This document shows, one piece after another, positions 26,701-39,352 of a DNA stretch of 64,000 bases. Below the pieces are notes generated by a model. It did not search any database and was not told where the DNA came from. It worked only from the letters and a program-made list of their open reading frames with translations. This stretch comes from Trichoplax adhaerens (Eukaryota > Placozoa > Uniplacotomia > Trichoplacea > Trichoplacidae): the NCBI RefSeq assembly GCF_000150275.1, contig NW_002060944.1, positions 4,785,080 through 4,849,079 on the forward strand. The letters run 5' to 3'. Both the position numbers and the translations under genes were made by a program. Each line of letters begins with the position of its first letter. Position 1 is the stretch's first letter.

Positions 26701-27556
26701 TCGATCTCCGCGATGAGGTAACGATATTTTGAATAAAATACGCTAATTTTAAGGCAACAAAATGGTCTTTCATTTATTGATAGGAATGATAAATTTTAAA
26801 TTTTATAGTTCATTATTCTGCTAACGCTTATATCGACTACCAAATTACCTAAACGTCTAAATAAACTATATTATCCGTGACTTTAGAAATGATTTAATCC
26901 CTTTTTAGCTTTATGATTATTATTCTATTAACCCTTATATTCGACTAGCAAGTTATTTAAATATCTAAATAAGCTATATTACCTATGAATGCAAAAATGA
27001 TTTAATCTATTTCATTACAATTATGTTATGTTTTTAGCAGCGAGTTAATTCCGTGAGTTAGATTTGTAACTGATATTTATTACTAATGATCGGTATTTAT
27101 AGCTGCATAATGCTACACGTCGATACGGTTACAATTTATACTTCCCTCTGCAATTAGTAAATTATCAGTTCGCCTTTTACACTGTTATCACCTATAGTAT
27201 TACAAGCGCTACCATACAATTATTGCATAAGTACATATACAGTTTTTAATTCTATTCATGCATTCATGTGTAATATATATCGTAGTTAATCTATTACTTT
27301 CTATATATTCCATAGTGAATCTAACTAATTGTATAACGTACGTAGATAATCGCTAGCTAAGGTTTCCAGTTAAAAACTTTAATTACAAAGGTTTACAATT
27401 ACTGATTACCAGTTTTTCCTATATTGATTTGTTCAATATTAGCTTGGAAATGATGCTACGGTGTATGCAGATGGTGATGGTAGCGCTGAAGTTATTGCAA
27501 TGCTAATAGCTGCAAAAAATATACCGAAGAGGCATAAAGAAACTGTTATCAATTAA
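17750..27556 (+). CDS. Giant ankyrin-repeat protein, one repeat per exon (24 exons found; start uncertain)
   Basis: Exons: 17750-17848, 18408-18506, 18609-18710, 18894-18992, 19095-19193, 19301-19405, 19473-19571, 20148-20246, 20413-20511, 20649-20747, 21024-21122, 21306-21404, 22027-22125, 22330-22431, 22525-22623, 22750-22848, 23018-23116, 23732-23839, 23923-24021, 24179-24277, 25031-25129, 25422-25520, 26619-26717, 27443-27556 (TAA). They encode 803 aa. Each is one ankyrin repeat beginning D/N-G-x-T-P/A-L and ending near GADVNxxDK just before the donor. Nineteen are exactly 99 nt, four are 102-108 nt, and all splice in phase 0. No other domain, membrane segment or signal is visible. Ankyrin arrays bind proteins; the partner is unknown. 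The last exon has a weakened repeat and a basic tail. Initiation is unresolved (see 17610). Repeats 1 and 17 are the most diverged. Confidence 0.9.
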
Positions 27557-29164
27557 GTAAAATAGTGTACATTGATATCGAGTTAATGGTATTCTGGCCC
27601 TCATCATTATATGAAATAATTAATTCTCGGAAGGTGCAGCATTATCGAATTCTATCCTTTCAAGTTAAGAAGAATTACTGTTAACTTACTTCTATGGATA
27701 ATCTACCAGGCTAATGGCACAGAAGGATAAAAAGATACTGTAGATACATTAAATTATGACCGCTGATGAATTCAGTGTTCGACGTCGCCACTTGAGCTAT
27801 CCAGGATGGCTGATAATGCTTTACACTATAAATGGTTATTATCGTTGTTGTCTGCTACATTTTGATAAACTTAAGCTAAATTTATGGATTCTTGTTTATC
27901 ATTTTCATTAACAATATTGCGTAATGAATGAACAAAAAATTGTAGAATTTTATCCCTTTATAAATGGTCACCATCGGTTTCTAGTTCGTTTCTGATGGAA
28001 TTTTACTACATCTATCAAGCTTTATTTATCAGTTCTGATCGATAAAATTTCATATTCTTCAGCAGTAGTTAGCATCATCTGTGCTTCTACAACTTTGATA
28101 GACCTTTTGTTATACTTGTCAAGCCCTACCAAATCCTATTTATCAATTCTAATTGACAAGCTCCATCAAAGTTAATGAATATATTCTTAACGAAACTTAT
28201 AATTGATTTATTACAGATTTTTTAAAATCTTAAGAATTAGATTATACTATCGTAATGAATATTGGAATGATTAATTTTGTATTGGGTCAAGTTATAATAT
28301 TGACATTATTTAAAATAATTTAAAATCATGATAGAGATCATCAAGATTGGATGTTGTGATAATAAGTGAAGTAATCCATGTGCTTACTGTTCGTTAAGTA
28401 TTGGTAGTTTAAGATGATTTAGATAATGCTAAAGACGATCAAAATGGATTTTAGATGAAAAATTAATATGTTTTCTTCGTATTTGAGTTTAATTTGGCGG
28501 TAAATGAAAGTGATTTAAGTAAAGAATAAATAAATCAAAATTAAATAATGCCATTGTTAACAAATTATTAAGTTAACTCATATGTGGAATTGATACTGAA
28601 TCCGCCCCTATGCTAAAGTTGTTTTTAACTTCATTTGCGGTAGCAAGTGATTTATTTCCAAAATAGTAGTATCGACTGAATGTACTAGAATTACAAGAAA
28701 GAATTTAATTTATTGTGATTATGGAGGCTTGATATGTGTCATTGCTTTTAATAGTGCAATTAAAAGCTCATTTTACCTGATGACCATAAAAAAATGCAAT
28801 AAAAATCATGTTGTTCGGTATCATTATTCTGATTCAGTAAATTACTTTAAGTTTGGATAATCTGGTTCGTTCATTTACTTTGACCCTGAGTCTGGATATG
28901 TCCAATTCTATTTATTACCATTAATTATTGCCTTAATTGCAAATATAAATTGACCAATGTTCATCTCTTATTAGCATTCATAGCGTAGTATACGCGTACC
29001 TATAAATATTCTAAACAGCGTCAGCATAATACTCCATTAGCGATCTAATCAATCAAATTTTGTTTCCGTAAGTAACCTATTATGGGATTTACATTCTTGC
29101 ATGCTGTTCAGTCATGAACAAGTGAGGAATTTAAATTTTATAATGAAAAAAAACTAAAAAAAGC
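27557..29164. other. Intergenic, 3' of the ankyrin gene
   Basis: Includes the expected 3' UTR of the ankyrin gene. No exon or repeat that I can support. Confidence 0.5.
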
Positions 29165-29680
29165 AATCTAAAGTTTAAATTAATAGCTTAAATCTAATAC
29201 TCGATTATACACGAACTTGTGATAATCCATTGATAAACGATGAGACTAGTTCTTTTAAAGACGATATAGAATATGGAAGAATAAATAGTAAAGAATTGAA
29301 ATAGCTATGCAATTCTGTATATGAAGATAGAAATACAAATTTTAGAGATTCGTAGAAGTACTATGCATTTCTAAAGCAGTCTATAGAAGATAGGTTAAGT
29401 TATAAACTTTTAAACAGTAAGGATAAATTAATCATTTTTTATAGTAATATTAATTAAATCAGTTGAAATAGTTATATATGTATCTTGCCAAATATCTAAA
29501 GTAGAGATTATAATCTCACTTATATAGTTGCTTAATAAAGGCAATTGATGTGATAGATTACGAATTTCTTATACTATTCAAGAACTGTTGTATTAGCTAA
29601 TCTTATCTAATATTCAAGCTAGATTAAAAGCGTACATAGACAAATCTGCAGTTGCTCTCAAGCTAACTTAGTGTGATAAT
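29165..29680 (+). pseudogene. Decayed copy A of an unrecognised gene family (dispersed repeat)
   Basis: About 515 bp match 36494-36987 in the same orientation, with substitutions and a few indels. Copy A keeps one reading frame (from 29191, NLILDYTRTCDNP…) for about 80 codons interrupted only by two TAG codons. It contains segments such as YYAFLKQSIEDRLSYKLL, and further on, in shifted frames, VSCQIS and YIDKSAVALKL. That pattern, shared stretches of coding character with stops, is what a decaying protein gene looks like. I do not recognise the family. Weaker coding-like fragments continue to about 30650. Confidence 0.6.
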
Positions 29681-32600
29681 GATCATTTGTTTAGTGTACT
29701 ACTTTTTATAGGAAGCAGATGATATTAAAATAAATTGTTTGATATTTGAATATTTCATCGATTTTATGTTATCAGTAGTACGTTGCTATTCGTCAAATTG
29801 ATTTCGATTAAAATAGCAGGTAATCAATAAAAATAAGTTCTATTTAACAATCTTATTGATCAGAAAATGAGTAAACTGGATATCAACACAATCAATTTAT
29901 ATTACCCTATTTTATCGATTGTGAAGATGTTTATGTCAGATTTTAATCTCATCCTAATTTCATAATTACTTCGTATAGTAATGTACAGAAGTCGCTTCGG
30001 TAACATACACGTAGTAAAATTTTTATAAAAGTAAAACAGAATGACAGGTAATGCTTCTATTCTAATCATATTTTACTCTAGATACCATTGCCTTTCATGA
30101 TTATCTAACGAATTTACCTTCATTAGTCAATATCTTACGCTATTGTTGATAATGGGTTTGCAGTAAAATCGGCGTAACGAGAAATATATAAGGCTCTTTT
30201 GCAGTAAAATAATCATCATAGAAGGAAATAGCGTATATGATGTATATGTAGTTAAATGAAAATCGTAAGATGTATCCAACGCTCTAGTCTACCGTAAAAT
30301 TGATGATCTAACGAATTATAGTAGCTGTGAAGAAAACCAATCATTATGATGGAGGGTTTAATGATTTAGCGGATGCAGATTTAATAGCTATTTAGAGATT
30401 GGTACTAGTTCGTTGAGTAAGAAAATAGATTCTTTATTATAGACTACATGTGTGAGGCAGTTGCCGTAGTGCAGCTTGTAAGCTGTTGTGAAGTAATGTA
30501 ATTATCACTACGACTACCCATATTGCAGCTCAATCTGAGGTAGAAGTTATTAGTACGCGTATTTATGACGTTAGAGATAGAGAACATGCAGAGAACAAGA
30601 TTATTATTTACAACATATGCCGTAGTAGACTATATGATAGCAAATGATGTTAGAAAAATAGTAAAGGCTGCAAGTGCTATAAATAACTAAACACGACAAG
30701 TTAGATTTGAATATAGTGTAATAAGAACACAAAGGTATCCATATTTGAAAACAATATAATATACCTCTATATCACAGCTCTATTTAAGAAATATGTAAGT
30801 TATAGTACAGCCTAGATACACTACAACAGGTACAATTCGTTTTAGTCTATTCGATTATGACATAAGTAAGTAAGTGAATATCATTTCTGCCATGTTTGTA
30901 AATATCACTGTCCTCTTGTAGTAAAGCAAACATAACAAAATCTAATAGAAACAATAAGCCCTAAAATAGTAATATAATTAGCATGTGGAGTTTCCATTGC
31001 GTATACAACTTGCATCTAGTCGTATAGCTAATAAAATACAATGCCTATACTGAAATTGGGGTTTGTCATATGTTCAGTTAGAGTTTATGATTTCAGCAAG
31101 AAATGTCTCTTTTTATATTCTAAATCTTACCGGTTTGAGTGATGTAGCATCACTCTGATATCGGTAAATGGTACTTAATATGTAGTGATTATAGCATTTA
31201 TCTATTGAAATGTCACTATTAGTAATTGGATTCCCTGTATTGTAATATTTATATAATTGAGATGGATACTATCGATCGAAGACATTACTTAATTGATCTT
31301 AAGGGTACGCCTAAGAATTTTATGGCATGCAATAGAATAATCACATAATAAGCTCAATCACTGAAAGATCATGCATAATTTAAATATTTTAGGGCATTTG
31401 AATGGAATTATTTTAATTAATTAGTTAATTGATTGTACATAATGATAAACTAATATCAATGATGTTTATCTCATTTAATTGTTTTTAACCAAAAAATTTA
31501 ATTAGATTAGATGTCGTTATTTACTTATCATTAAATGATTAGCTATGATAACGATTGCAATTTAAAGATACGGCCATCAGTAACAGCTATTATACCTAAT
31601 CAGTTATTGGGTAAATCGTTGAGTGATTGCACTTGAATAATTTTATTTAGTACTGTAGTTTTGTTTCCTTTCATAATGTCAGTTCCAATATTAAAACTAG
31701 ATTAAAATGTTGTAGGCATGTTATAAGTTGAGATATATTTTGATTACCTGATATTTAAAATAGATATAAGCTGCCTTTAGGATCAGTTTAACATACTAGA
31801 TTAAAATTTTACTGTAACTTACAAGATTGAATTTGCTCAAAAGTCTCGACGTATTAAAAAATTTACCTGCTATAACTTTAAGTTTGTGCTGCGGCAAGAT
31901 GTCGGTATTTTTCAATCTTTTGGATAAAGACTACCCTACAAATTTGAAACAACTTAACTTTACACTATCCTATGTACAGTTTTTGATGGTTAGTAGGTCT
32001 ACTGCAATACATTTATTCTCCATGCTTTAGTAATCTTGTGCGCTAGTCTATTACCATGTGTTTAAATTAATGACCGCACAGTTATATAACGATCAAATGA
32101 ACGAGTCCTTTCCCTGTTTATTTTACATGTAACAGGAGTTTCTATTTTAGTTTTCTTAACAAGTACTTGTAATCTTGCCATAAACAGAAATCTGACTGTG
32201 TCCTATAAGTATAAATTAACAATTTAAATAAGCCTCGGTTAGTACTGTTAGAGATAGTTCTTCGTTGTTCCAGTTTCAATATCTTTAATGTGATAGTAAT
32301 CCCCTTGATACCTCTTCCTATCTCAATTTCTAATATCACTATTTCATTTTACTTTGGCGCCTGCGATAAAAGTCTATTCCATTATTAGCGATGGCAATTT
32401 GTATCAATTTATGTTCTGATTCGTTTCAGAAAGTATTCTGAAATTAGAAAATTAAATATTTTCTTTTTTCGACAACTTGTTTATTACTGTGATCCATAGC
32501 TGTGGGCTAGACTTATTCAAATAGTATAAGGATAGATTGATCACAACTGACGTAAAATTAACTTGCATTAGCTAATTATTTTTGTTAGTCCTAATCAGTT

Positions 32601-32733
32601 TATGATCGAATAAATGAAGTATAAATAGAATAATAACCATGATGATGATGGTGATGATAGCAATTAATACTCATTTTAATTCTGTCTGTCTTATAAAAAT
32701 CTAATAGACGACCCGTAAGTAAGGATATCATCC
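29681..32733. other. Intergenic with weak coding-like fragments
   Basis: About 30310-30650 translates in pieces with protein-like composition (for example a frame containing EVEVISTRIYDVRDREHAEN) but full of stops, perhaps the continuation of the decayed gene at 29165. The rest, including open frames 31827-32030 and 32142-32339, shows nothing I can support. TATAAATAG at 32620-32628 may belong to the trypsin pseudogene. Confidence 0.4.
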
Positions 32734-34200
32734 ATGATGAAAGTTTTACTCGTTGCCTTAGCAGTGATTGCTGTTGCTCATGCAGCCGTTATTGAGCGGA
32801 GTAAGTTCTACGTATTTATTTGGTATTAAGTTCTACGAGTAATTAAATTAATCTTGGGCATCCGTTTTTTGTTGATCATCAAAGAAATTAGTCATCCTTA
32901 TTGGTATTCTATCATAATCATCATGGAGATGATGATGTTCAATAACTCATTATCGGCAGCGTCTGTAAAAATCGTTCAATTAATATTAGGAAAAAAATCG
33001 ACCAATATGCGATGGATTCGCGCCGAAGATTATGATAGAATCGTGGGAGGATCTACTACTGATGCTCACGAATTTCCCTATCAGGTCTCGCTAGAATATA
33101 AATCGGGGGTTCTTGGTATCATATTTGCGGTGGAAGTATAATTGGCAACCGATAGGTGATTACTGCTGCTCATTGTGTTCATAAAACTGCTAAGAAAAAG
33201 CTGAGAGTTAACGTTGGCGATCATAATATCGAAGATGCTGAGGCCCAAATCATTGATTTACGCTCACTGTAAGATAAGCTGATAGACTGACTTTACATTA
33301 GCAAAGAGAAATCTATAATGATTTATTTCTATTACTCTAATTGCAAATCGTAATTCTATAGTTCTATAGTTTCCTTTTGATTATAATTAATTACTCCTCG
33401 TATTATTTACGTTATCTATATTTGAATTGAATTCCGTTAATTGGTATTTTAGGCATGTTCATTCTGGTTACAGTCCTTCTACTCTTGCTAATGATATTGC
33501 TTTACTCAAGCTGAAATCATCAGCTACTGCCAAGCCCCATACCTCTACTATTCAATGTGCTAGTGCAGATACAAAATTAATCGCTGGTGAGGATGTTCTC
33601 ATAACTGGATGGGGTGCACTTGCAGAAGGAGGCTCACACCCTGATAAACTACAAAAAGTAAAATTGCAACTTGTCAGCGATACTGATTGCGATGCTGAAC
33701 ATGGCAGTGAATTTATGCCCAAGGAAATATTTTGTGCTAGATATAAACCAGGCGGTAAAGACTCTTGCCAAGGCGATAGTGATGGCCCAGTTGTTTATAA
33801 AGGCGATTTAATCGGTCTTGTTAGCTGGGGTTACGGTAAGAATGACATGATAACAACCTTAATATAGCACTTTAACCGTACAGAAATTATCTATAGTATA
33901 AATAACCAATAATAATTTTGGTTTTGCTATTAATCATGTGCCAGTACTTCAAATCTATTATTAATCTAAATAGAATAAATTAGAGGATGTTTGAATAAGA
34001 TTAAGCTTTAAATTAAGCCTATATTAAAAATCAATCGTAGAACTATATAGCTGTTCAATGATACCTACACTTGCATAGTGTACGTTAAAATGGAATTAAT
34101 TGTTCTATTTCATGTCCTAGGTTGTGCTTGCCCTGACATACCTGGAGTTTATACGCGTGTCAGCAACTATGAATCTTGGATTGCTAAAACCATGGGATAA
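32734..34200 (+). pseudogene. Trypsin-like serine protease, inactivated paralogue
   Basis: Four exons (32734-32800, 32990-33268, 33453-33835, 34121-34200) match the intact gene at 39353 in order, phase and splice sites. Exon 1 encodes a good signal peptide (MMKVLLVALAVIAVAHA) and exon 2 the activation site DR|IVGG. A one-base deletion between 33091 and 33115 shifts the frame relative to the paralogue. Even read through, a TAG at 33153-33155 stands where the paralogue has Trp (before ITAAHC). In exon 3 the active-site motif reads GDSDGP instead of GDSGGP and FCAR replaces FCAG. The splice structure is intact, so the loss is recent. An alternative splice bypassing the lesion cannot be excluded, but the oxyanion-hole change argues against catalysis. 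Confidence 0.85.
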
Positions 34201-36493
34201 ATTATCTGATTTTGTATTGGCTTTATTGCTATGACAATATCATAATTGCATCCATAGTCCGGCTATATTATAGCCAAGGAAACGATAACAACTTCGAAAA
34301 GTAGAAAGTAACAAATGATGTCGAATCTTTCTCCCTTAGTTGCACAATTATTAGTCTTGAATTTTTACTAGAGATTAGGACGTAATGACTAATGGATTGA
34401 TCGAAGTTTTCATTTGTTCATCTTTATGATAGCATGTACTGTATTTGTATATTAATTTTTAGAAGGCTAATAATGTAGTAAATTGCTCAATTTATCAATA
34501 CTAGATTGAGAGTATCATGATGAAAATGAAGAATGGCAAATTCATTTCATTAGCAATTGCTATTAGAGCTAGCTTTTATTCAGAGTAAAATAAATTTTAA
34601 AATTGGCATGGATCAGAAAATGTTTTTTTATAGATATTAGTATGAACACTATTAAGACATAGTATCTTGGTGGCATAGATTGTCAGTCATCAAGTTTATA
34701 ATAATTTTAATCCACATCTTACAAATCGAACATATATTCAATTGCATATTGAAATAGTTTACTAAGCATTAGCAATTTCATAAGAGTAGACCAAGCCAAT
34801 AAGCAAGCAGTTGTAATAATATCTTAACTGTTCTTGCACTCCGGAATCTCGTACTTAATTCTCTCAAACAGTGCTAACTTAATACACTATCGTATTATTA
34901 GAAAAATTGATATGAATTACATTTTTTCTTTAAATTTATATCGTTAGAGACCAGATGTTTTAAGATAGACTCGGAATGAAAAATGATAAGTTTGTTTATG
35001 CTACTGTATTGATATCCATAGTCTTAATAGATCGATGTTAACTCGTGTCAAAATATCTTTTAAGCTAGATATCACTGTATATCTCACCCAAGTTATTTCA
35101 TCGAGTTAAGAATACATCAGCTAATGAAGAGTATAGAAGATTGTAATAGAGTCAGCACATCGTACCACTTGCCATTACCATAATAGTTCAAAAGTTATTT
35201 GTTAACTTCAATAAAGTGGTTATGAATAAACTTGAGTTGCTAGTCAGAAATTTCAATATGATCATTACTGCTGGTACGTAATCTCTCATTTGGCCGATGA
35301 CTTTTATTAGTGTTACCACAGTTGATACATGATGGGTATTAAGTTACCGATATTATTTTTAGATAGACATACGAAGTACAGTAGAAGTAAGTGGTAAAAG
35401 TAGAATAAAGATGCGACCGTAAAAGGTGCATCTGCAATAAATTTGTAAATAATTTTACAGTTGCAAGTAATAACTTATTGAATCTCTTAAATGCGTAGCT
35501 CAAATAAGTCACGTAATGTTATTAATAAGGGCAATTATGTAGGCGTGTTGTAATTCTAGTACTAGCTCGCGTAGATTTAGATAACTGTAAGTGTCTCAAA
35601 ATAGCTTTTATGATCGGGGTTGAACTAGACTATCTACTCTAATTTATCACCGACTAAGTCCGGGATTTTCTCTAATCGTAACACGCTGAACCTTTAAATT
35701 GATTAAAGATAGAATTGGTACAGGAAATAAATTGTGACATAGACCTTGATTTACACTCAGTATATATTTACTTATTTTGCAAGTAGCACTAATAAACCGC
35801 TAGCAACTTTGTCAAACTTTATATTTGCTCTTGTGGGAAATTTATAAATTGAACATATTTCATTTTGCTAAATTGTTTGAGTAACAATAAACAGACACGC
35901 ACAGACAGGCTATAAAAGTAAAATAGGTCTGATATATAGGCTTGTTGCAAAGAAATGGAAAATTTCTAGCTTTTCAATTTACGCCACAGCTTCATATATA
36001 TTTTTCTAAATATTCTGTTGTTATACAAAAGATATCGGATGAGCCTTCCTGCAATGATTAGAATAAGACTACCGAAATACTTTGATGCAACCTTAATCCT
36101 TTGATTCCTATTCCTTTTATAATTTGTTGTTGATTACAATAAGAGATTCTAGAATCGTATCACGCATCTCAATGTCTATCATGAATAAATAATATTGTAA
36201 TAAAGGAAGCCGTTCTTTCATGTTGATGGTTACTAAATTTATTCACAGAAATGTTCTACATCAGTAAATTGTCGAAGTTGGTAAAATTTTATCGCATTGT
36301 ATAATTAGTACACTTCGAGAGCAAATCTTATTTCTTGATACAAATAATAGCAGACTAATACGGATCACTAAAAATGTAGCTATAATAATTTTATCATCGT
36401 GTTACCATAGAATTTATCCAGATAATCATTAGTAAAGTTTACACTTTCATATCTATAAAGACGAATACAAATATCATTAATTCCTACATTTAT
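34201..36493. other. Intergenic, no gene seen
   Basis: AT-rich DNA with many stops in all frames. Nothing supportable found. Confidence 0.5.
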
Positions 36494-36987
36494 AATCTAA
36501 AGTTTAAATTAATAGCTTAAATCTAATAATTGATCATACTTGAACTTGTGATAATCCTTTGAATAATGATGAGGCTAGTTCTTTAAAGACGATATAGAAT
36601 ATGAAAAAAAAAATAGCAAAGAACTGAAATAGATAAGCAATTCTATATATGAGGATGAAAATACATATTTTAGAGATGCGCTGAAGTACTATGTATTTCT
36701 AAAGCAATCTATAGAAGATGGATTAAGTTATAAGCTATAAAACAGTAAGGATAAATTAATTAAATCAATTGAAGTAGTTATACAAGTATCTTGCCAAATA
36801 TCTGAAGTAGAGATAATAATCTCACGTATATGGTCGTTTGATAAAAGCTATTCACGTGATGGATTACGAAATTCTTATACTTTTCAAAAACTATTTTATT
36901 AGCTAATCATACCTAATATTCAAATTGGATCGAAGGTGTACATAGACAAATCTGCAGTTGCTCTCTAGCTAACTTAGTGTGACAATG
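36494..36987 (+). pseudogene. Decayed copy B of the unrecognised gene family
   Basis: Direct, diverged copy of 29165-29680. It shares the stretch containing YYVFLKQSIEDGLSYKL and then KDKLIKSIEVVIQVSCQIS, where copy A carries an insertion of roughly 24 bp. Relative to copy A there is a one-base loss in a T-run near 36582 and separate stop codons. The open frame 37084-37293 just downstream (hydrophobic, containing YIVPGVGGLAI) has no visible counterpart near copy A and is not called as a gene. Confidence 0.6.
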
Positions 36988-39352
36988 TTACCGTCATTAT
37001 GAAAAATCCGTGATTTTACAAAATACCTCATATCAACTAAAAAGTTACGAGATTGATGATAGTCACTACGGTATATAGTAGCTGTGATGAATAATAATTT
37101 TCTCGTAAATAGGATTATGGTCTGTTATTATGAGTATTATATTACAAGACCAAATATAAGCAAAGTCCTACGTCGTTCTGGGCCTTATTACTTACCGGTA
37201 ATAATAGCAGCAGTATATATAGTTCCTGGTGTTGGGGGCCTAGCAATCAAAACCATCTATGACAGGAAGCTCAAACTATCTCACATCTTATAAGGAATGA
37301 TAAATCAACTATCAGTAGTTAATCAGTATTTTAGTTTTTATAAATAATATCATAGGTTCGAATGTGGACCTTAGATATTCAGGCTGCACATCCATATTTT
37401 TGGATAAACTAGCTTTCTTGATCAATCTTTAAACCGGTGAAACATTAAATATTTCACTTTTTATCACATAAGCTTTAAAGCTTTTACACTCGTATATCAC
37501 ATATTTTTTCTCGCTTTGAAGTCATTAGAGAAAGGAAGTACCAATATTAAGTTAAGGAGATTATCATACAAATTTCATTGCTTGTTCTTAAAAACATAAA
37601 TTTGATGTTCCATAGTTCACAATTGAACCGTTTCTAATGTTAGCATTTTTTCTGACTGATATAGCTGTTAAATCGGTCTAAAGTAAATATTTGATTGATC
37701 ATAAGGTAATTTTGTTATTTTCAAAAAAGTAATCAAACTGCTTCTTAATGCAGTTTTGTTTATCTAATTCCAACGAATTACCGAATGGGTCGTTACTTTT
37801 AAAGTCATTGCCATGCCCATGAACTGTACTGCCCTTGGCAACTAAGGCCTTAATTGATTACTTGATGTTAGAGTTTGACTAAACTTGAACTATTTAATTA
37901 TGGAATAAATCATTGATTGATTGTCAACAAACATGATGAAATGTGCAATTTATTTTTCCCATTTAACTAATTAACTCCAATTAACAATAACGCTAATTGG
38001 ATTAGATTTGAATGTTTGCACTTCACTAAGTAACTTAATGGACACCAATTGCTATAAAAACAAGCGACTTTCAGCGATAATCATCACATCTAACCAGTTT
38101 TAAGGTATGTTGGATAGTTAAACTGAGGAATCAACAGTAAACTATCGCAGCCTAATTTATCTAATTTGGATTAGAATAAATCTATTCTATCGGTAATTCA
38201 GTTGTTATCATAAATTAGTGATAGCTCCATAACTTTGATAGACTACAATATTTTTGCACCATTCTGAGTTAGTATTATGTGTAGTGTTGGTTTTGTTACC
38301 TAATGAGGATATGTTGTTGCGGTAGTCGTTTATTTTATTTATAAAATTTTCGATTGATAAATTTTTATTTCATCATCATTTACAATTCATTATTACACTT
38401 AATCTTTTAATTTCATGTATTGTATTGTTCCTGTAACTCAGTTCTACGTCCAAGTATAAAAAAATTACTAAAGTTTTTTATCTATTACTTTAGTTTAAGT
38501 ATTTCTAGACATCGGAAACTATCCATAAATGCCAATTTAAATGTATTATAGTGAAGTTATATTTTAAGTTTTTTCTATAAATAGTATGAAATTGAAGCAT
38601 GTTTATCATCTTTACGTTATCTATTCTTTTACTCTAGTTTGACCACAAGGATATGGAATACTATTTCCCACGTTCCTTAGCTATCAAATATTTTAAGCTA
38701 TTAGTGGACAGTTAGGGTTATCGCTAATCTTTGACAAAGTAGATCACATGATTTTATCTTCTTAGACATATCATTTTATGCATTTTAAATCGTTGATCCA
38801 TAGATATATGAGATTTTCTTACCTGCTTCCTTGAAGAATTTTAGTTTATTATCGCAACCAACACTTTTTACCTTACCGAAAATAGTTGATACTACCATAT
38901 ACCTGCAAAGTAAAAGCAAAATTTGACTCAAACCCAGACTAATGCTGTCTATCTAGTATTAATCCTTTATTGCTGTGGTCTCAATATTTTTTACGCGTAT
39001 GACTCAAATTTTTAATAATAATCTTTTCCTATCTAGATTAATTGACAGCTTTATTTTTAGTACTCTGACAGATATTATGAGATGACTGCGCTAAGAATTC
39101 ATTTTGTGAATTCTTTAAATATGTATTTCGTGGTTGAAAAAATTGATACATCATTTTTTCTGCATCTATTGCATCAATAATGTGATCCAAAATCGAAAAT
39201 GATATTTATTCAAATTCAATAGGAAGGAATGAATGACAAATAGCGTCAAGTAGACACAGATAGAATAATTACGATGATAATATTTATTGCATGTTCTAAC
39301 ACTATTTTTATTCACTGTGATAGATAACTCGTTTGTGAAGATAAAATCCAAG
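36988..39352. other. Upstream region of the intact trypsin-like gene
   Basis: No coding exon supported. It contains a TATA candidate at 38053 and a plausible 5' UTR exon ending at 38104 (see that entry). Confidence 0.45.
38053..38104 (+). promoter_or_regulatory. Candidate TATA promoter and 5' UTR exon for the trypsin-like gene
   Basis: CCAAT (38044-38048), TATAAAAA (38053-38060) and, about 44 bp later, AAG|gtatgt, a strong donor at 38105. A pyrimidine-rich acceptor (…ttattcactgtgatag, ending 39323) lies 29 bp before the protease ATG at 39353. A non-coding first exon spliced across about 1.2 kb is therefore plausible. This is inferred from core-promoter and splice consensus only. Confidence 0.35.

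Noticed and set aside
31827-32030. 67-codon open frame
   Set aside because: It needs a TTG start and shows no family character.
37084-37293. 69-codon hydrophobic open frame with a VPGVGG stretch
   Set aside because: Could be a transmembrane peptide, but there is no second exon, no homologue that I recognise and it adjoins decayed repeat DNA.
37353-37364. GGTTCGAAT-like box resembling a tRNA B box
   Set aside because: No matching A box or cloverleaf arms could be found on either side.
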